This document shows, piece by piece, positions 1 to 7,957 of a DNA stretch of 34,355 bases. Source of the DNA: Mycolicibacterium vaccae NBRC 14118 = CIP 105934 (lineage in GTDB: Bacteria > Actinomycetota > Actinomycetes > Mycobacteriales > Mycobacteriaceae). The stretch covers positions 1 through 34,355 of the forward strand of contig NZ_BCRS01000042.1 in NCBI RefSeq assembly GCF_001552715.1, read 5' to 3'. Under the pieces are notes generated by a model, which was not told the DNA's origin, ran no database searches, and saw only the letters and a program-made list of their open reading frames with translations. Both the position numbers and the translations under genes were made by a program. Numbering within the stretch: the stretch's first letter is position 1; every line of letters starts with the position of its first letter.

Positions 1-560
1 ATAACCGAGCACGTCCCCGGACTGCGCGAACGTGGCGATCTTGAGCACCAGCTTCGACAACGATGATGAATCCCCATCGGCGATATCCACCGCCGAAACG
101 AGTTTGACCGGATCGTCTCCGATCGTGTAACCGAGGCCGGGCAGTGCTGTCACCAGCGGCGGCAACTTGATCTCCGGCCACACTCCGACCGTTACGAAGC
201 CGGGCGCGACGTTGTCCACACCGTGTTCGTCAGTCGCCGAGATCGTCACGCCGCGCACCAGCAGCGCACCCTGGGTCGCCGAGAACGTGATCGCCTCGAT
301 CGCCTGCTTGTACTGCGCCTTCGTCGCCACCCCGCTGAGGGTCAGGGTCTTCGTCTGCGCGTCCCACGTCGCGGTGATCGGATTGCCTTCGATAGTGGCG
401 TATTCGAGCAGGTCGCCGTCCTGGGCCAAGGTCGCGATCTTGATGATCACCTCGGCGAGATGGTCCGAGTCACCGTCGGCGACCAGGACCGACGAGACCA
501 GCTTCACTGCGTCGCCGCCGAGCGTGTATCCCAGGCCTGCCACCGGCGTGATCAACGGCG
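1..560 (-). repeat. Tandem 399-nt coding repeat
   Basis: The segments around 524-560 and 125-165 align at a spacing of exactly 399 bases, that is 133 codons, and encode near-identical openings (VAGLGYTLGGDAVKLV and LPGLGYTIGDDPVKLV). The second copy continues past the window edge, so the total repeat number is unknown. Confidence 0.7.
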
Positions 561-1797
561 GGAGCTGGATCACCGGGTCGACGAACACCGGCACGGTGAC
601 GGTGACATTGTCGGCCTGGGCAAGGCCGAACATCCGGGCGACATTGTGTAGCAGGCTCATGACGCCGCCCAGGGCGCCTGTCGGGTGTTCGGAATCGTCG
701 CGAATCACCACCTGGAAGCTGTCCTGGAGCGGATCGCCGGCGACGAGTTGGTAGGGCGTGTAGATGAAGCGACCGGTGATGATGTCGCGGAACACCCAGC
801 CGTGTTCGGGCTGGATGATGTCGTAGGTCAACGGATCACCGTTGGGATCCGTGGCATGCAGGTCGATGAGCAGTTGACCGGTGAAGATCTGCTCGGTCGT
901 GATCGGGCCGTAGATCGGCGACTTGTTGAAGAAGGTGTGATTGATCTGGCGGCGAACCCACGCCAACAACGCATCCAGCCACGGCGCGCGTGCGGGGGCG
1001 TCCGGATCGGCAAACGGCGTCACGACGTTGGAGACGACCGCGGTGAACAGGCCGACCGAATCGGTGATCTCCTGCGTGGCCGTCGGCTCCGGCGACGGGG
1101 CACCGGTCAGGGGCACCACCTCGGTCGCAGCACCGGACGATTCCGCAGCGGACGACTCCTCGGTGTCGGCGTCCTGGACTGTCCCGGCAAGTTCGTCGGT
1201 GGGCTCGGTTTCCCGGGGAGGCACAGACGGCTGCCCCGCCGACGCCGGAGCGCCGTCGGACTCGACGGGAACCTGCGCGTCCTCGGCACCGGCTTCCTCG
1301 GCCGGCGGCTCGCTCTCCGGATCGGGGTCGAGGTCGGAGGCCTCGTCGGTCTCATCGGGATCTTCGTCCCCGACGTCTTCCCCGTCGTCGATGTCCTCGT
1401 CGGTTTCGTCATCGCCGTCGACGTCGTCGATTTCGTCGATGTCGTCGTCGACCTCGTCGGTGGCATCCGTCTCGCCGTCCTGTGCGGCGTCGGCGGCACC
1501 TGGAACGGAAGGACCCGGCGCTACAGAGTCGTTCCCGGGGCTCGACACCGACGATTCGGTGTCGCTGTCCGCGTAAGCGACGCCGGACGAGTTCGCGACG
1601 GCAAGACCCACGCCGAGCGAGACGGCGAGGGCGCCGACCCTGCCGATGTGGCTTGAGTACGGAGTGGTCTTGCGTGCATGCCTGCCGGACCGTGCCCGCC
1701 CGGTGTCAGTGGGGTCGCCGGCGACCCAGAAGTTCTTCCACTCGGAATCCGGGGCGCCCCTGCGCGCGGCGCGGTGACGGGCTGGGGCTGCACACAT
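1..1797 (-). CDS. Large exported repeat-containing surface protein (partial, N-terminal 599 residues)
   Basis: The open frame runs off the left edge, so only the N-terminus is visible. The ATG at 1797 has GGAGG six bases upstream. A long basic n-region of about 50 residues leads into a hydrophobic core and an AYA cleavage site near residue 76 (VGALAVSLGVGLAVAN, then AYA-D), as in large mycobacterial Ig/cadherin-like proteins. Residues about 104-165 are dominated by Asp and Glu. A globular VCBS/Ig-like segment follows (INHTFFNKSPIYGPITTEQ, later HATDPNGDPLTYD). After it come two copies of a 133-residue repeat (LITPVAGLGYTLGGDAVKLV and LVTALPGLGYTIGDDPVKLV), the second cut by the window edge. 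A cell-envelope or secreted adhesin-like role is inferred; no catalytic motif is visible. Confidence 0.8.
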   Translation of the reverse strand, partial: MCAAPARHRAARRGAPDSEWKNFWVAGDPTDTGRARSGRHARKTTPYSSHIGRVGALAVSLGVGLAVANSSGVAYADSDTESSVSSPGNDSVAPGPSVPGAADAAQDGETDATDEVDDDIDEIDDVDGDDETDEDIDDGEDVGDEDPDETDEASDLDPDPESEPPAEEAGAEDAQVPVESDGAPASAGQPSVPPRETEPTDELAGTVQDADTEESSAAESSGAATEVVPLTGAPSPEPTATQEITDSVGLFTAVVSNVVTPFADPDAPARAPWLDALLAWVRRQINHTFFNKSPIYGPITTEQIFTGQLLIDLHATDPNGDPLTYDIIQPEHGWVFRDIITGRFIYTPYQLVAGDPLQDSFQVVIRDDSEHPTGALGGVMSLLHNVARMFGLAQADNVTVTVPVFVDPVIQLPPLITPVAGLGYTLGGDAVKLVSSVLVADGDSDHLAEVIIKIATLAQDGDLLEYATIEGNPITATWDAQTKTLTLSGVATKAQYKQAIEAITFSATQGALLVRGVTISATDEHGVDNVAPGFVTVGVWPEIKLPPLVTALPGLGYTIGDDPVKLVSAVDIADGDSSSLSKLVLKIATFAQSGDVLGY

Positions 1798-2483
1798 ACA
1801 CGACCTCCGTTGCTGAAACTGCATCCTGCTGGATGTTCAGTCGCCCCTGCGGAGCAGAACCCGGGTTAGCCCGAGGTGGTGTCGTCGCCGTGTCCGAGCC
1901 TGTGCATCCCAGGCTCATTCTCGACTCCCCGACCGGTCCGTGCCCACTGCGCTTGGTTTGCTGGACGTGCACCGAGGCGTCCAGTGCACGCCCAGCTAGG
2001 GGTGAGCTTAAGACAATAACGTGACCTGGATAACGAAATTTGCGATAAATTTTGCCAACGCAACTATCGAGTTACGCCATCCGCTGTCGTTGCGTCCTCA
2101 ATTACCCAGTTCAGCGGGACTTCAGTCCGACGACTAGCAAATTTGCATCGGCGAAAATTGTGATCAGAACGAGTCCGTGGGCTGTGCTGTCGGCGCCTCC
2201 CCCCGCGAGTTTTGCCGCGGGACGGCTCACGACGACGCGGCGTCCTCCGTGCGTGTCGCGGCCGACGACACATCGCCAGATTCCCAGTCGGCGGCGTACA
2301 ACGTTGCTCAAAATGCATCACCGGGGTTACGGCGGCCGCCGTCCGTACCCAAGCTGCAACGCGGGGCCTCCGGGGAGGTCGCGTTCGGCCCGCCAACCCG
2401 ACGCAAGCGTCGACCAGTTCATTTACCGAAGACGTCAGTATTTGCCTAGGCGCTGCCCGCATCCGGGTCCGCCGAGCTGCCGG
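1798..2483. other. 686-base region without a confident gene; AT-rich regulatory stretch
   Basis: No open frame here has a recognisable product, convincing codon bias or good ribosome site. The part from about 2000 to 2170 is strikingly AT-rich for this genome (runs such as AAATTTGCGATAAATTTTGC). It holds the palindrome GCAAATTTGC at 2137-2146. Closer to the surface-protein gene are two inverted repeats: GAGCCTG/CAGGCTC at 1896-1916 and CGTGCAC/GTGCACG at 1966-1990. A 14-bp perfect palindrome (ACGGCGGCCGCCGT) lies at 2329-2342. The region probably carries a long leader and promoter for the surface protein; that is inference. Confidence 0.5.
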
Positions 2484-3476
2484 TCACCCGAGCGCCGGAA
2501 TGATCTCCCGCTCGAACATCTCGATCCCGGAGCGGTCGTAGGCGGCCTCGGGGAAGTAACAGATCACGTACTCACACCCGAGGTCGCGAAGCCGCTGAAG
2601 TGTTTCCACGAGCTGCTCGGGCGTGCCACTGCCGGCTTGCGGGCTGCTCATCGAGTTCAGCATGGCGTCGGCGGCCGCCTCCCCGGTCAGCCCGCTGATG
2701 CGCGAGCGCACCTGCGCCAGCCGGTCCTTGACGTCGCTCTCGGTGGACCCGACGACGACATTGATGTTCGCCGAGCGGACGATGCCGTCGAAATCGGTTC
2801 CGACGTCACGGCAATGGTCGGCAAGCACCTGCGACTTGTGAGCGAAACCCTCGGGCTCTGAGGTGAAGTTGGTGTACTGGGCGTACTGCGCAGCGATGCG
2901 CAGGGTGACTTTCTCGCCGCCCCCGGCGATCCACAACGGAATGCCGCCGGGCTGCAGGGGCTGTGGGGCCACGATCGCACCGTCTGTCTGGTAGTGCTTT
3001 CCGTCGAACGAGACAATTCCGTCGCGCCAGGCGGCCCGCATGATCTGCACGCCCTCGTCGAGCCGCGCCAACCGCACCCCGGCGGACGGAAATCCGTATC
3101 CGTACGCGCGCCATTCGTGCTCGTACCAGCCACCGCCGATACCCATCTGGATGCGTCCGCTCGAGATGATGTCGGCTGTGGCCGCCACCTTGGCGAGATA
3201 CGCGGGATTGCGATAGCTCATCGCCGTGCACATCTGGCCGAGCTTGATCCGGGACGTGGTCGCCGCGTAGGCCGACATCAGCGTCCACGCCTCATGGGTG
3301 GCCTCGCTGGTGGGCACCGGCACCGTGTGGAAGTGGTCGTACACCCACAGTGAGTCCCAGATGTCGCCTTCATCCACGTAAGTGGCCAGATCGCGCATCA
3401 CCTGCCACTGGTCACGCGGTTCGATTCCGACCAGGTCGAGTCGCCAGCCTTGGGGAATGAAGAGTCCGAAGCGCAT
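2484..3476 (-). CDS. LLM-class F420-dependent oxidoreductase
   Basis: A 330-residue luciferase-like TIM-barrel protein. The N-terminus MRFGLFIPQGWRLDLVG is the first beta strand of the family. GIGGGWYEHEWRAYGYGFPS followed by R-L-x-R-L-D-E is the typical cofactor-proximal region, and LWIAGGGEKVTLRIAAQYA is the later conserved strand. It should catalyse an F420- or FMN-dependent hydride transfer in the cytoplasm; the substrate cannot be told. I take the ATG at 3476 rather than a codon further upstream because a TAGAGT -10 box (plus-strand 3484-3489) lies seven bases before it, giving a leaderless message. It is divergent from the split-barrel gene at 3544, with a palindrome between them. Confidence 0.9.
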   Translation of the reverse strand: MRFGLFIPQGWRLDLVGIEPRDQWQVMRDLATYVDEGDIWDSLWVYDHFHTVPVPTSEATHEAWTLMSAYAATTSRIKLGQMCTAMSYRNPAYLAKVAATADIISSGRIQMGIGGGWYEHEWRAYGYGFPSAGVRLARLDEGVQIMRAAWRDGIVSFDGKHYQTDGAIVAPQPLQPGGIPLWIAGGGEKVTLRIAAQYAQYTNFTSEPEGFAHKSQVLADHCRDVGTDFDGIVRSANINVVVGSTESDVKDRLAQVRSRISGLTGEAAADAMLNSMSSPQAGSGTPEQLVETLQRLRDLGCEYVICYFPEAAYDRSGIEMFEREIIPALG

Positions 3477-3543
3477 GAATCCGACTCTATGCTCTTGGTC
3501 GAGGTGACCTCGATAGCCATCGCCGATCAGTAGCGTAAGAGTT
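3477..3543. promoter_or_regulatory. Divergent leaderless promoters with shared palindrome
   Basis: Two -10 boxes point outward: TAGAGT (complement of 3484-3489) for the LLM gene, and TAGCGT (3531-3536) for the split-barrel gene. They lie seven bases before their respective ATGs. Midway, TCGAGGT-G-ACCTCGA at 3499-3513 is a perfect 7-bp inverted repeat around one central base. With a 17-base spacer it covers the expected -35 position of both promoters. A shared operator is inferred. Confidence 0.55.
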
Positions 3544-3969
3544 ATGGCCCTTTCCAAGGATGAGCGCGAGAGCTTTCTCGCCGAACCCCATGTCGCCGCC
3601 CTTTCCGTTTCCGCGGGTGAGGGACGCGGCCCGTTGACGGTTCCGATCTGGTATCAGTACACCCCCGGCGGTGACCTGTGGTTCACCACCGGTGCCGGAT
3701 CACGTAAGCACCAGCTGATCGAATCCAGCGGCTACGTCTCGCTGATGGTGGACCGCGTCGAACCCACCGTGCGCTACGTCGCGGTCGACGGCCCGGTTCT
3801 GCGCATCGAACCCGGCACCGACGAACAACTCGTCGAGATGACCAAGCGCTACCTCGCACCCGAGAAGGTGGACGGCTATCTGGAGTTCGCGCGGCGCGAG
3901 CACGGGGAGAGCGTGGCCGTGTTCGTCGAGCCGAAGCACTGGCTGTCATCCGACCTGGGCTCGGTGTAA
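3544..3969 (+). CDS. F420/FMN-dependent split beta-barrel (PPOX-class) protein
   Basis: 141 residues with the pyridoxamine-5'-phosphate-oxidase-like split barrel: PHVAALSVSAGEGRGPLTVPIWYQY, then GDLWFTTGAGSRKHQLIE, then YVSLMVDR. This matches the mycobacterial family of PPOX-class F420-dependent enzymes in length and motif order. Such proteins bind F420 or flavin and reduce small molecules, or in some cases haem breakdown products; the substrate here is unknown. The ATG at 3544 follows a TAGCGT -10 by seven bases and has no Shine-Dalgarno, so a leaderless start fits. It is divergent from the LLM oxidoreductase and converges on the acyl-CoA synthetase with three bases between stop codons. Confidence 0.85.
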   Translation: MALSKDERESFLAEPHVAALSVSAGEGRGPLTVPIWYQYTPGGDLWFTTGAGSRKHQLIESSGYVSLMVDRVEPTVRYVAVDGPVLRIEPGTDEQLVEMTKRYLAPEKVDGYLEFARREHGESVAVFVEPKHWLSSDLGSV

Positions 3970-3972
3970 CCC

Positions 3973-5481
3973 TCAGTCCGCGGGGCGGCCGGCATACAGT
4001 GCCGCCACGGCGGGCAGACTCACCTTCAGAGCCGGAGTGCGGGGCAACTCGTCGACCGTGACGACCGCGACGGGCGCGTTGTAGGCGGGAAGCGACTGGC
4101 GCACCAGGTCTTTGAGGTCGTCCTCGCTGGGTGCGGCCGCACCGGCCGCGACCTCGACAGCAGCGAACGGCACCTGCCCGAGGCGCGCGTCGGGAACCCC
4201 CACCACGCACGCGTCGCGCACCGCGGGATGCCCGACGAGGACCCGCCTGACGGTTTCCGGCAGCACCTTGAACCCACCGCGGTTGATCGCGCCGTCAGCC
4301 CGGCCGTGCAGGTAGACGAAGCCATCCGCGTCGATGCTGGCGATGTCGGTGGTCCTGATCCAATCCGGGCCGATAGGGGCGACCTTGGCCTCCAGCAGGC
4401 CGGGCTCACCTGCAGCCAGTTGGCGGCCGCTCTCGGGATCGACGACCCGTAGCTCGGTGTCGGGCAGTGCCCGCCCGACACTGTTTCGCTTGGACTCCTG
4501 GTACACCTGCACCATGTCCGAAGTCCACGCGCACAGCGACCCCGCGAATTCGGTTGCCCCATAGGCCAATCGGACCGGGATCCGGTACTTACTCTCGAAC
4601 TCGTCGCGGGTCTCGGGGTCCAGCGGCCCCGAGGCGCTGATGAGGAATTCGAGGGAGGCCAGATCCGCCTTCGGCACGTCGGCGTCGAGGAGCATACGGA
4701 TCACGGCCGGCTGCACCCCGGAGCGCGCCACCCGGTGCCTGCGGACGGCGTCGACCCACCCGTCGACGGTGAACCGCTCGAGCATCGCGACGCGGCGCCC
4801 GTGATAGATCCCGGCGATCAGCTGGCACACCCCGATGCCGCCGAACTGCCAGTACGCGAACTCCGGCGGCGCACCCGCAGACGCCTTCTCCCCGGCGGTG
4901 ACGCTGAAGACCGTGCGCTCCAACACGTCAAACCTGATCGCCTGCCGTTTGGGCGGCCCGGTGGTGCCGCTGGTGAGAATCTTCAGAGCCACCCCAGGCT
5001 CGGCGGCAGCGTGCCGGCGCTCACCGGCACGCTGCCCGAGGCCGTCCACACACGACACCGCGGGGTCGGTCAGAGAGATCGCGAGCCCCGCGGATCCGAC
5101 CCGTGCCGCGGCAGCGACGACCGGCTCCGTCCAGTCCTGCGGATCAGCCACCACCGCGGACAGATTCAGCCTCTCGACGTCCCCGGCGATCGCGTCCGGG
5201 GACTGAAACGAGTAGATCATCACCGTGGCGCGCCCAGCGGCCAGGAACCCGGCGATCGTCGCCGCGTGCTGAAGCCGGTTACGGACGATCAGACCGACCG
5301 GCGCGTCGTCGGCGACCCCGGCGCCGGCCAGAAGCGCCGCGATCTGCGTACCGTAGGCCACCACCTCGTGGCCCGAGTACCAGCGCCGGTCGAACTCGAT
5401 GCACGGCCGGTCACCGTAGCCGTGCAATGCTGCCGCGAAGCTTCCGGTAAACCCTTCAGTCACGGTGCCATTGTGGAGCAC
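3973..5481 (-). CDS. AMP-dependent acyl-CoA synthetase/ligase (ANL superfamily)
   Basis: 502 residues, at the short end of the FadD/ANL range. Motifs run in the correct order: phosphate loop SGTTGPPK at 171-178, YGATEF at 307-312, RTTD at 376-379, hinge RADGAINRGGFKV from about 394, and the C-terminal catalytic lysine in PALKVS (K486). It should adenylate a carboxylic acid and transfer it to CoA (or another thiol); the acid is not identifiable. The GTG at 5481 gives the longest product; GTG at 5463 (VTEGFTGSF) is a credible alternative, and neither has a strong ribosome site. It begins 12 bases after the AraC/DJ-1 gene and is probably co-transcribed with it, so the regulator may respond to its substrate. 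Confidence 0.88.
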   Translation of the reverse strand: MLHNGTVTEGFTGSFAAALHGYGDRPCIEFDRRWYSGHEVVAYGTQIAALLAGAGVADDAPVGLIVRNRLQHAATIAGFLAAGRATVMIYSFQSPDAIAGDVERLNLSAVVADPQDWTEPVVAAAARVGSAGLAISLTDPAVSCVDGLGQRAGERRHAAAEPGVALKILTSGTTGPPKRQAIRFDVLERTVFSVTAGEKASAGAPPEFAYWQFGGIGVCQLIAGIYHGRRVAMLERFTVDGWVDAVRRHRVARSGVQPAVIRMLLDADVPKADLASLEFLISASGPLDPETRDEFESKYRIPVRLAYGATEFAGSLCAWTSDMVQVYQESKRNSVGRALPDTELRVVDPESGRQLAAGEPGLLEAKVAPIGPDWIRTTDIASIDADGFVYLHGRADGAINRGGFKVLPETVRRVLVGHPAVRDACVVGVPDARLGQVPFAAVEVAAGAAAPSEDDLKDLVRQSLPAYNAPVAVVTVDELPRTPALKVSLPAVAALYAGRPAD

Positions 5482-5493
5482 CCGAGCCTGGAG

Positions 5494-6468
5494 TCAAGAG
5501 ACCTCGCGGCCGGTGAAGGCTCCGCGGTAGTCGCTGGGCGTGGTGTGCATCTGCCGGACGAAGTGATGCCGGAAGGTCGCGGGCGACTCGAATCCGACCC
5601 GCGCGGCGATCTGCTCGATCGACAACGGGGTTGCTTCAAGCAGCGCCAGACTTGCCTGGATCCGCTGCGCGATCAGCCATTTGATCGGCGTGGTTCCGGT
5701 GGCCTTGGCGAACTGCCTCAGGTAGCTTCGCCGCGACATCGCCGACCGCTCGGCGAGTTCGTCAAGGGTGATCGGCCTGTCGAGATTGGCCATGGCCCAA
5801 CTCATTCCGGCCGCTATCCGGCCGTCGTCGGCAGGCTCGGGCACAGGAGACTCGATGTACTGCGCCTGCCCGCCTGAGCGGTGCGGCGAGACGACCAACC
5901 GCCGTGCGACGTCGTTGGCCACCCGGCCGCCGTGATCGGAGCGCACGATGTGCAGGCAGAGATCCAGCCCGGCCGCGCACCCCGCGCTGGTCAGTACCCG
6001 GCCGTTGTCGACGTAGAGCGGCGCCGCATCGATGTCGATGGCCGGGTACTGCCGTGCGAGCAGGTCCGCATAGATCCAGTGCGTGGTGGCGCGGCGGCCG
6101 TCGAGCACGCCGGCAGCGGCGAGCGCGAAGGCCCCGGAACAGATCGACACCAACCGGGCGTCGCGCGCGTCGGCGGCCTTGAGCGCGTCGATGAGTTGGG
6201 GCGACACTGGTTCGGCGACGTCGCGCACGCTGGGGATCACCACGGTGTCCGCGGCGGCCAGGTCGTCCAGGCCGTAGGAGGTACGCACGACCGCGCCGCC
6301 GAGAAGACCGATCTCCTCATGTTCTGAGCACAGCTTGACCGAATACCACGGCCGCACCAGTCCGGCGGAGAACCTCTCGGACAACTCGGTCATGCCGAAG
6401 ATCTCGGCGGCCAGACCCGATTCGAACCCCGACATGCCGTCGTACGCGAGGACCGCGACTGTATGCAT
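5494..6468 (-). CDS. AraC-family regulator with DJ-1/PfpI-like sensor domain (FtrA/GlxA type)
   Basis: 324 residues. Residues 1-190 form a class-I glutamine-amidotransferase/DJ-1-like fold with VAVLAYDGMSGFE at the start, the nucleophile-elbow cysteine in RLVSICSGAFALAAAG (Cys110) and TSAGCAAGLDLCLHIV near 165. Residues about 220-320 are two AraC helix-turn-helix units (TLDELAERSAMSRRSYLRQF, then SIEQIAARVGFESPATFRHHF). In this family the N-domain usually senses a ligand rather than acting as an enzyme. The start is fixed by TAAGAT (complement of 6475-6480) six bases before the ATG, a leaderless arrangement. The acyl-CoA synthetase gene follows directly and is the likely target. Confidence 0.92.
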   Translation of the reverse strand: MHTVAVLAYDGMSGFESGLAAEIFGMTELSERFSAGLVRPWYSVKLCSEHEEIGLLGGAVVRTSYGLDDLAAADTVVIPSVRDVAEPVSPQLIDALKAADARDARLVSICSGAFALAAAGVLDGRRATTHWIYADLLARQYPAIDIDAAPLYVDNGRVLTSAGCAAGLDLCLHIVRSDHGGRVANDVARRLVVSPHRSGGQAQYIESPVPEPADDGRIAAGMSWAMANLDRPITLDELAERSAMSRRSYLRQFAKATGTTPIKWLIAQRIQASLALLEATPLSIEQIAARVGFESPATFRHHFVRQMHTTPSDYRGAFTGREVS

Positions 6469-6474
6469 GTCACT

Positions 6475-6480
6475 ATCTTA
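6475..6480 (-). promoter_or_regulatory. -10 element of the AraC/DJ-1 gene
   Basis: TAAGAT on the minus strand sits six bases before the ATG at 6468, so transcription would start at the start codon. No convincing -35 is visible. Between here and the terminator at 6691 I see no gene. Confidence 0.55.
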
Positions 6481-6690
6481 ACGAAGATGGTCACCAGGGC
6501 CACTGTTGTCGACGCAGTTGCGCGGGCAGCATCGACGGTATGTTCCACAAACGACCCTCACCTTGGGCACGGGTTCGATCGATTCTCCTGCGCCACAGAG
6601 TGTTACGGCCTGTACTGAAGTTCGCCTCCGGAGTCCACGAGGGCAATGGGCTGGCTCACGGAATAGAGCCGCCCTCGACATCGCAGGCAC

Positions 6691-6737
6691 GCCCTCAGGT
6701 CCCGGGCACGGCCCCGTAGACGCTCCGACCTGAGGGC
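6691..6737 (-). terminator. Hairpin downstream of the serine hydrolase
   Basis: GCCCTCAGGTC at 6691-6701 and its exact complement GACCTGAGGGC at 6727-6737 form an 11-bp stem with a 25-base GC-rich loop. It starts two bases after the stop codon of the serine hydrolase. There is no U-tract, as is common for mycobacterial terminators. Confidence 0.65.
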
Positions 6738-6738
6738 C

Positions 6739-7899
6739 TCACACCTGCGCGAACGCCGCCCAGAAGTCGTCGAACCCTTCCTGGGCGTCCGCGAGCATGC
6801 GCTGGGACAGAAATATCGCCACCCCACCGTCCGGCTGCACATGTGCCGAAGTCCCGGTACCGCCTATCCACCCCCACCGGCCAGGCACCATCCAGGGCTG
6901 CGCCGACTCCACGGCGACGGCAGCGCCCAGACCCCAGGAGTGCCCGTCACCGAGGATGTCCTGGCCCTGCCGACGCTGATCTTCCGTGAGATGGTCGGCC
7001 GTCATCAGCCGCACCGACTCCGGGCGCAGCACAGGATCACCGCCGTCGGCCAGCGCAGAGAAGAAACGCAACAGATCCGGCGCCGTGGACACCAATCCGC
7101 AGCTGAGATCCTCGAATGCCGGGGGCTGCGCGAAAACCCCGTCGGGGCGGTCGAACACCGCCAGCCCGCCGTCGGTCGTCGGCGCGTACTGGGTCGCCAG
7201 CCGGCCTGGTGACCGTGCCCGGAATCCGGTGTCCGCCATGCCCAGTGGACCGGTGATGCGTTCGGCGAGCAGCTCCCCCAGCGACTGATCCGTGACCCGG
7301 TCGAGCAGCACGCTCAGCACTTTGATCGGCATGTCGTAGAGCCATCCCGTTCCCGGCTGGAAGGCCAGTGGCAGCTCGGCGAGGCGACGGACGTATTCGT
7401 CGCCGGTCATCGGCGGAGGCACCGGGCCCGGACCGAGCTGGCGGTCGTCGACGGCCGCTTGCAGGTCTGAGGCGTCCAACAGCAGGCCCCACCCGGCCGT
7501 GGACGTCAGCAGGTCCGCGACGGTGATCGGCCGGGCGGCGGGAACAGTGTCGTCCAGCGGCCCGTCGAACCGCCGCAGCACCGCGGGCCTGGCGAACTCC
7601 GGTAGCCAGCGGCGGATCTCATCGTCGAGGCTCAGTAGCCCACCGTCGACGAGCGCCAATGTCAGCGCCGCCGCCAGCGGCTTCGACAGCGACGCGATGC
7701 GGAAGAGGGTGTCGGGGGCCATCGGTGCGGCGTCCGGGCCGAACGCCGCGTGGCCCGACGCGTGCACTTCGGAGGCGCCGCGACAACGCACGGCCGCCAC
7801 ATATCCCGGGATGCGGCCCTCGGCCACCCGCCGGTCCAGCACTGCCCATATCGAATTCACGTGCACGGGGTTCTGACCGTTGCCCGCGCCAAAACTCAT
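6739..7899 (-). CDS. Serine hydrolase, class C beta-lactamase/esterase family
   Basis: 386 residues of the serine beta-lactamase-like superfamily (Pfam Beta-lactamase; EstB-type esterases and D-aminopeptidases). The nucleophile motif S-x-x-K is SLSK at 70-73 in TLFRIASLSKPLAAAL. A conserved tyrosine region GWLYDMPIKVLSVLL and a C-terminal GWIGGTGTSAHVQPDGG, in the place of the KTG strand, follow. No signal peptide is visible, so a cytoplasmic esterase or amidase is more likely than a periplasmic beta-lactamase. The frame is open further upstream, to 7956, but that segment is the fadB terminator hairpin (7916-7946), so I prefer the ATG at 7899 (MSFGAGNGQN). Confidence 0.85.
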   Translation of the reverse strand: MSFGAGNGQNPVHVNSIWAVLDRRVAEGRIPGYVAAVRCRGASEVHASGHAAFGPDAAPMAPDTLFRIASLSKPLAAALTLALVDGGLLSLDDEIRRWLPEFARPAVLRRFDGPLDDTVPAARPITVADLLTSTAGWGLLLDASDLQAAVDDRQLGPGPVPPPMTGDEYVRRLAELPLAFQPGTGWLYDMPIKVLSVLLDRVTDQSLGELLAERITGPLGMADTGFRARSPGRLATQYAPTTDGGLAVFDRPDGVFAQPPAFEDLSCGLVSTAPDLLRFFSALADGGDPVLRPESVRLMTADHLTEDQRRQGQDILGDGHSWGLGAAVAVESAQPWMVPGRWGWIGGTGTSAHVQPDGGVAIFLSQRMLADAQEGFDDFWAAFAQV

Positions 7900-7915
7900 C
7901 GCGGCCCGTAGACGA

Positions 7916-7946
7916 AAGTGCCCCCGGCCGGGAGCCGGGGGCACTT
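7916..7946 (-). terminator. Intrinsic terminator of fadAB
   Basis: A perfect 13-bp stem (AAGTGCCCCCGGC at 7916-7928 with GCCGGGGGCACTT at 7934-7946) and a five-base loop begins 11 bases after the fadB stop. The stem is very GC-rich and lacks a U-tract. It separates fadB from the serine hydrolase. Confidence 0.8.
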
Positions 7947-7957
7947 CGCACATCACG

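Noticed and set aside
685..1656. A 323-codon plus-strand open frame with Val/Asp/Phe-rich repeats
   Set aside because: It mirrors the Asp/Glu-coding repeats of the minus-strand surface protein, which has a ribosome site and signal peptide.
2052..2861. Open frames in the 1.8-2.5 kb gap (both strands)
   Set aside because: Arg/Pro-rich translations with no recognisable domain or ribosome site. The plus-strand one continues antisense through the LLM gene.
4735..5877. A 380-codon plus-strand open frame over the acyl-CoA synthetase and AraC genes
   Set aside because: Antisense shadow with no motif; it crosses two well-supported genes.
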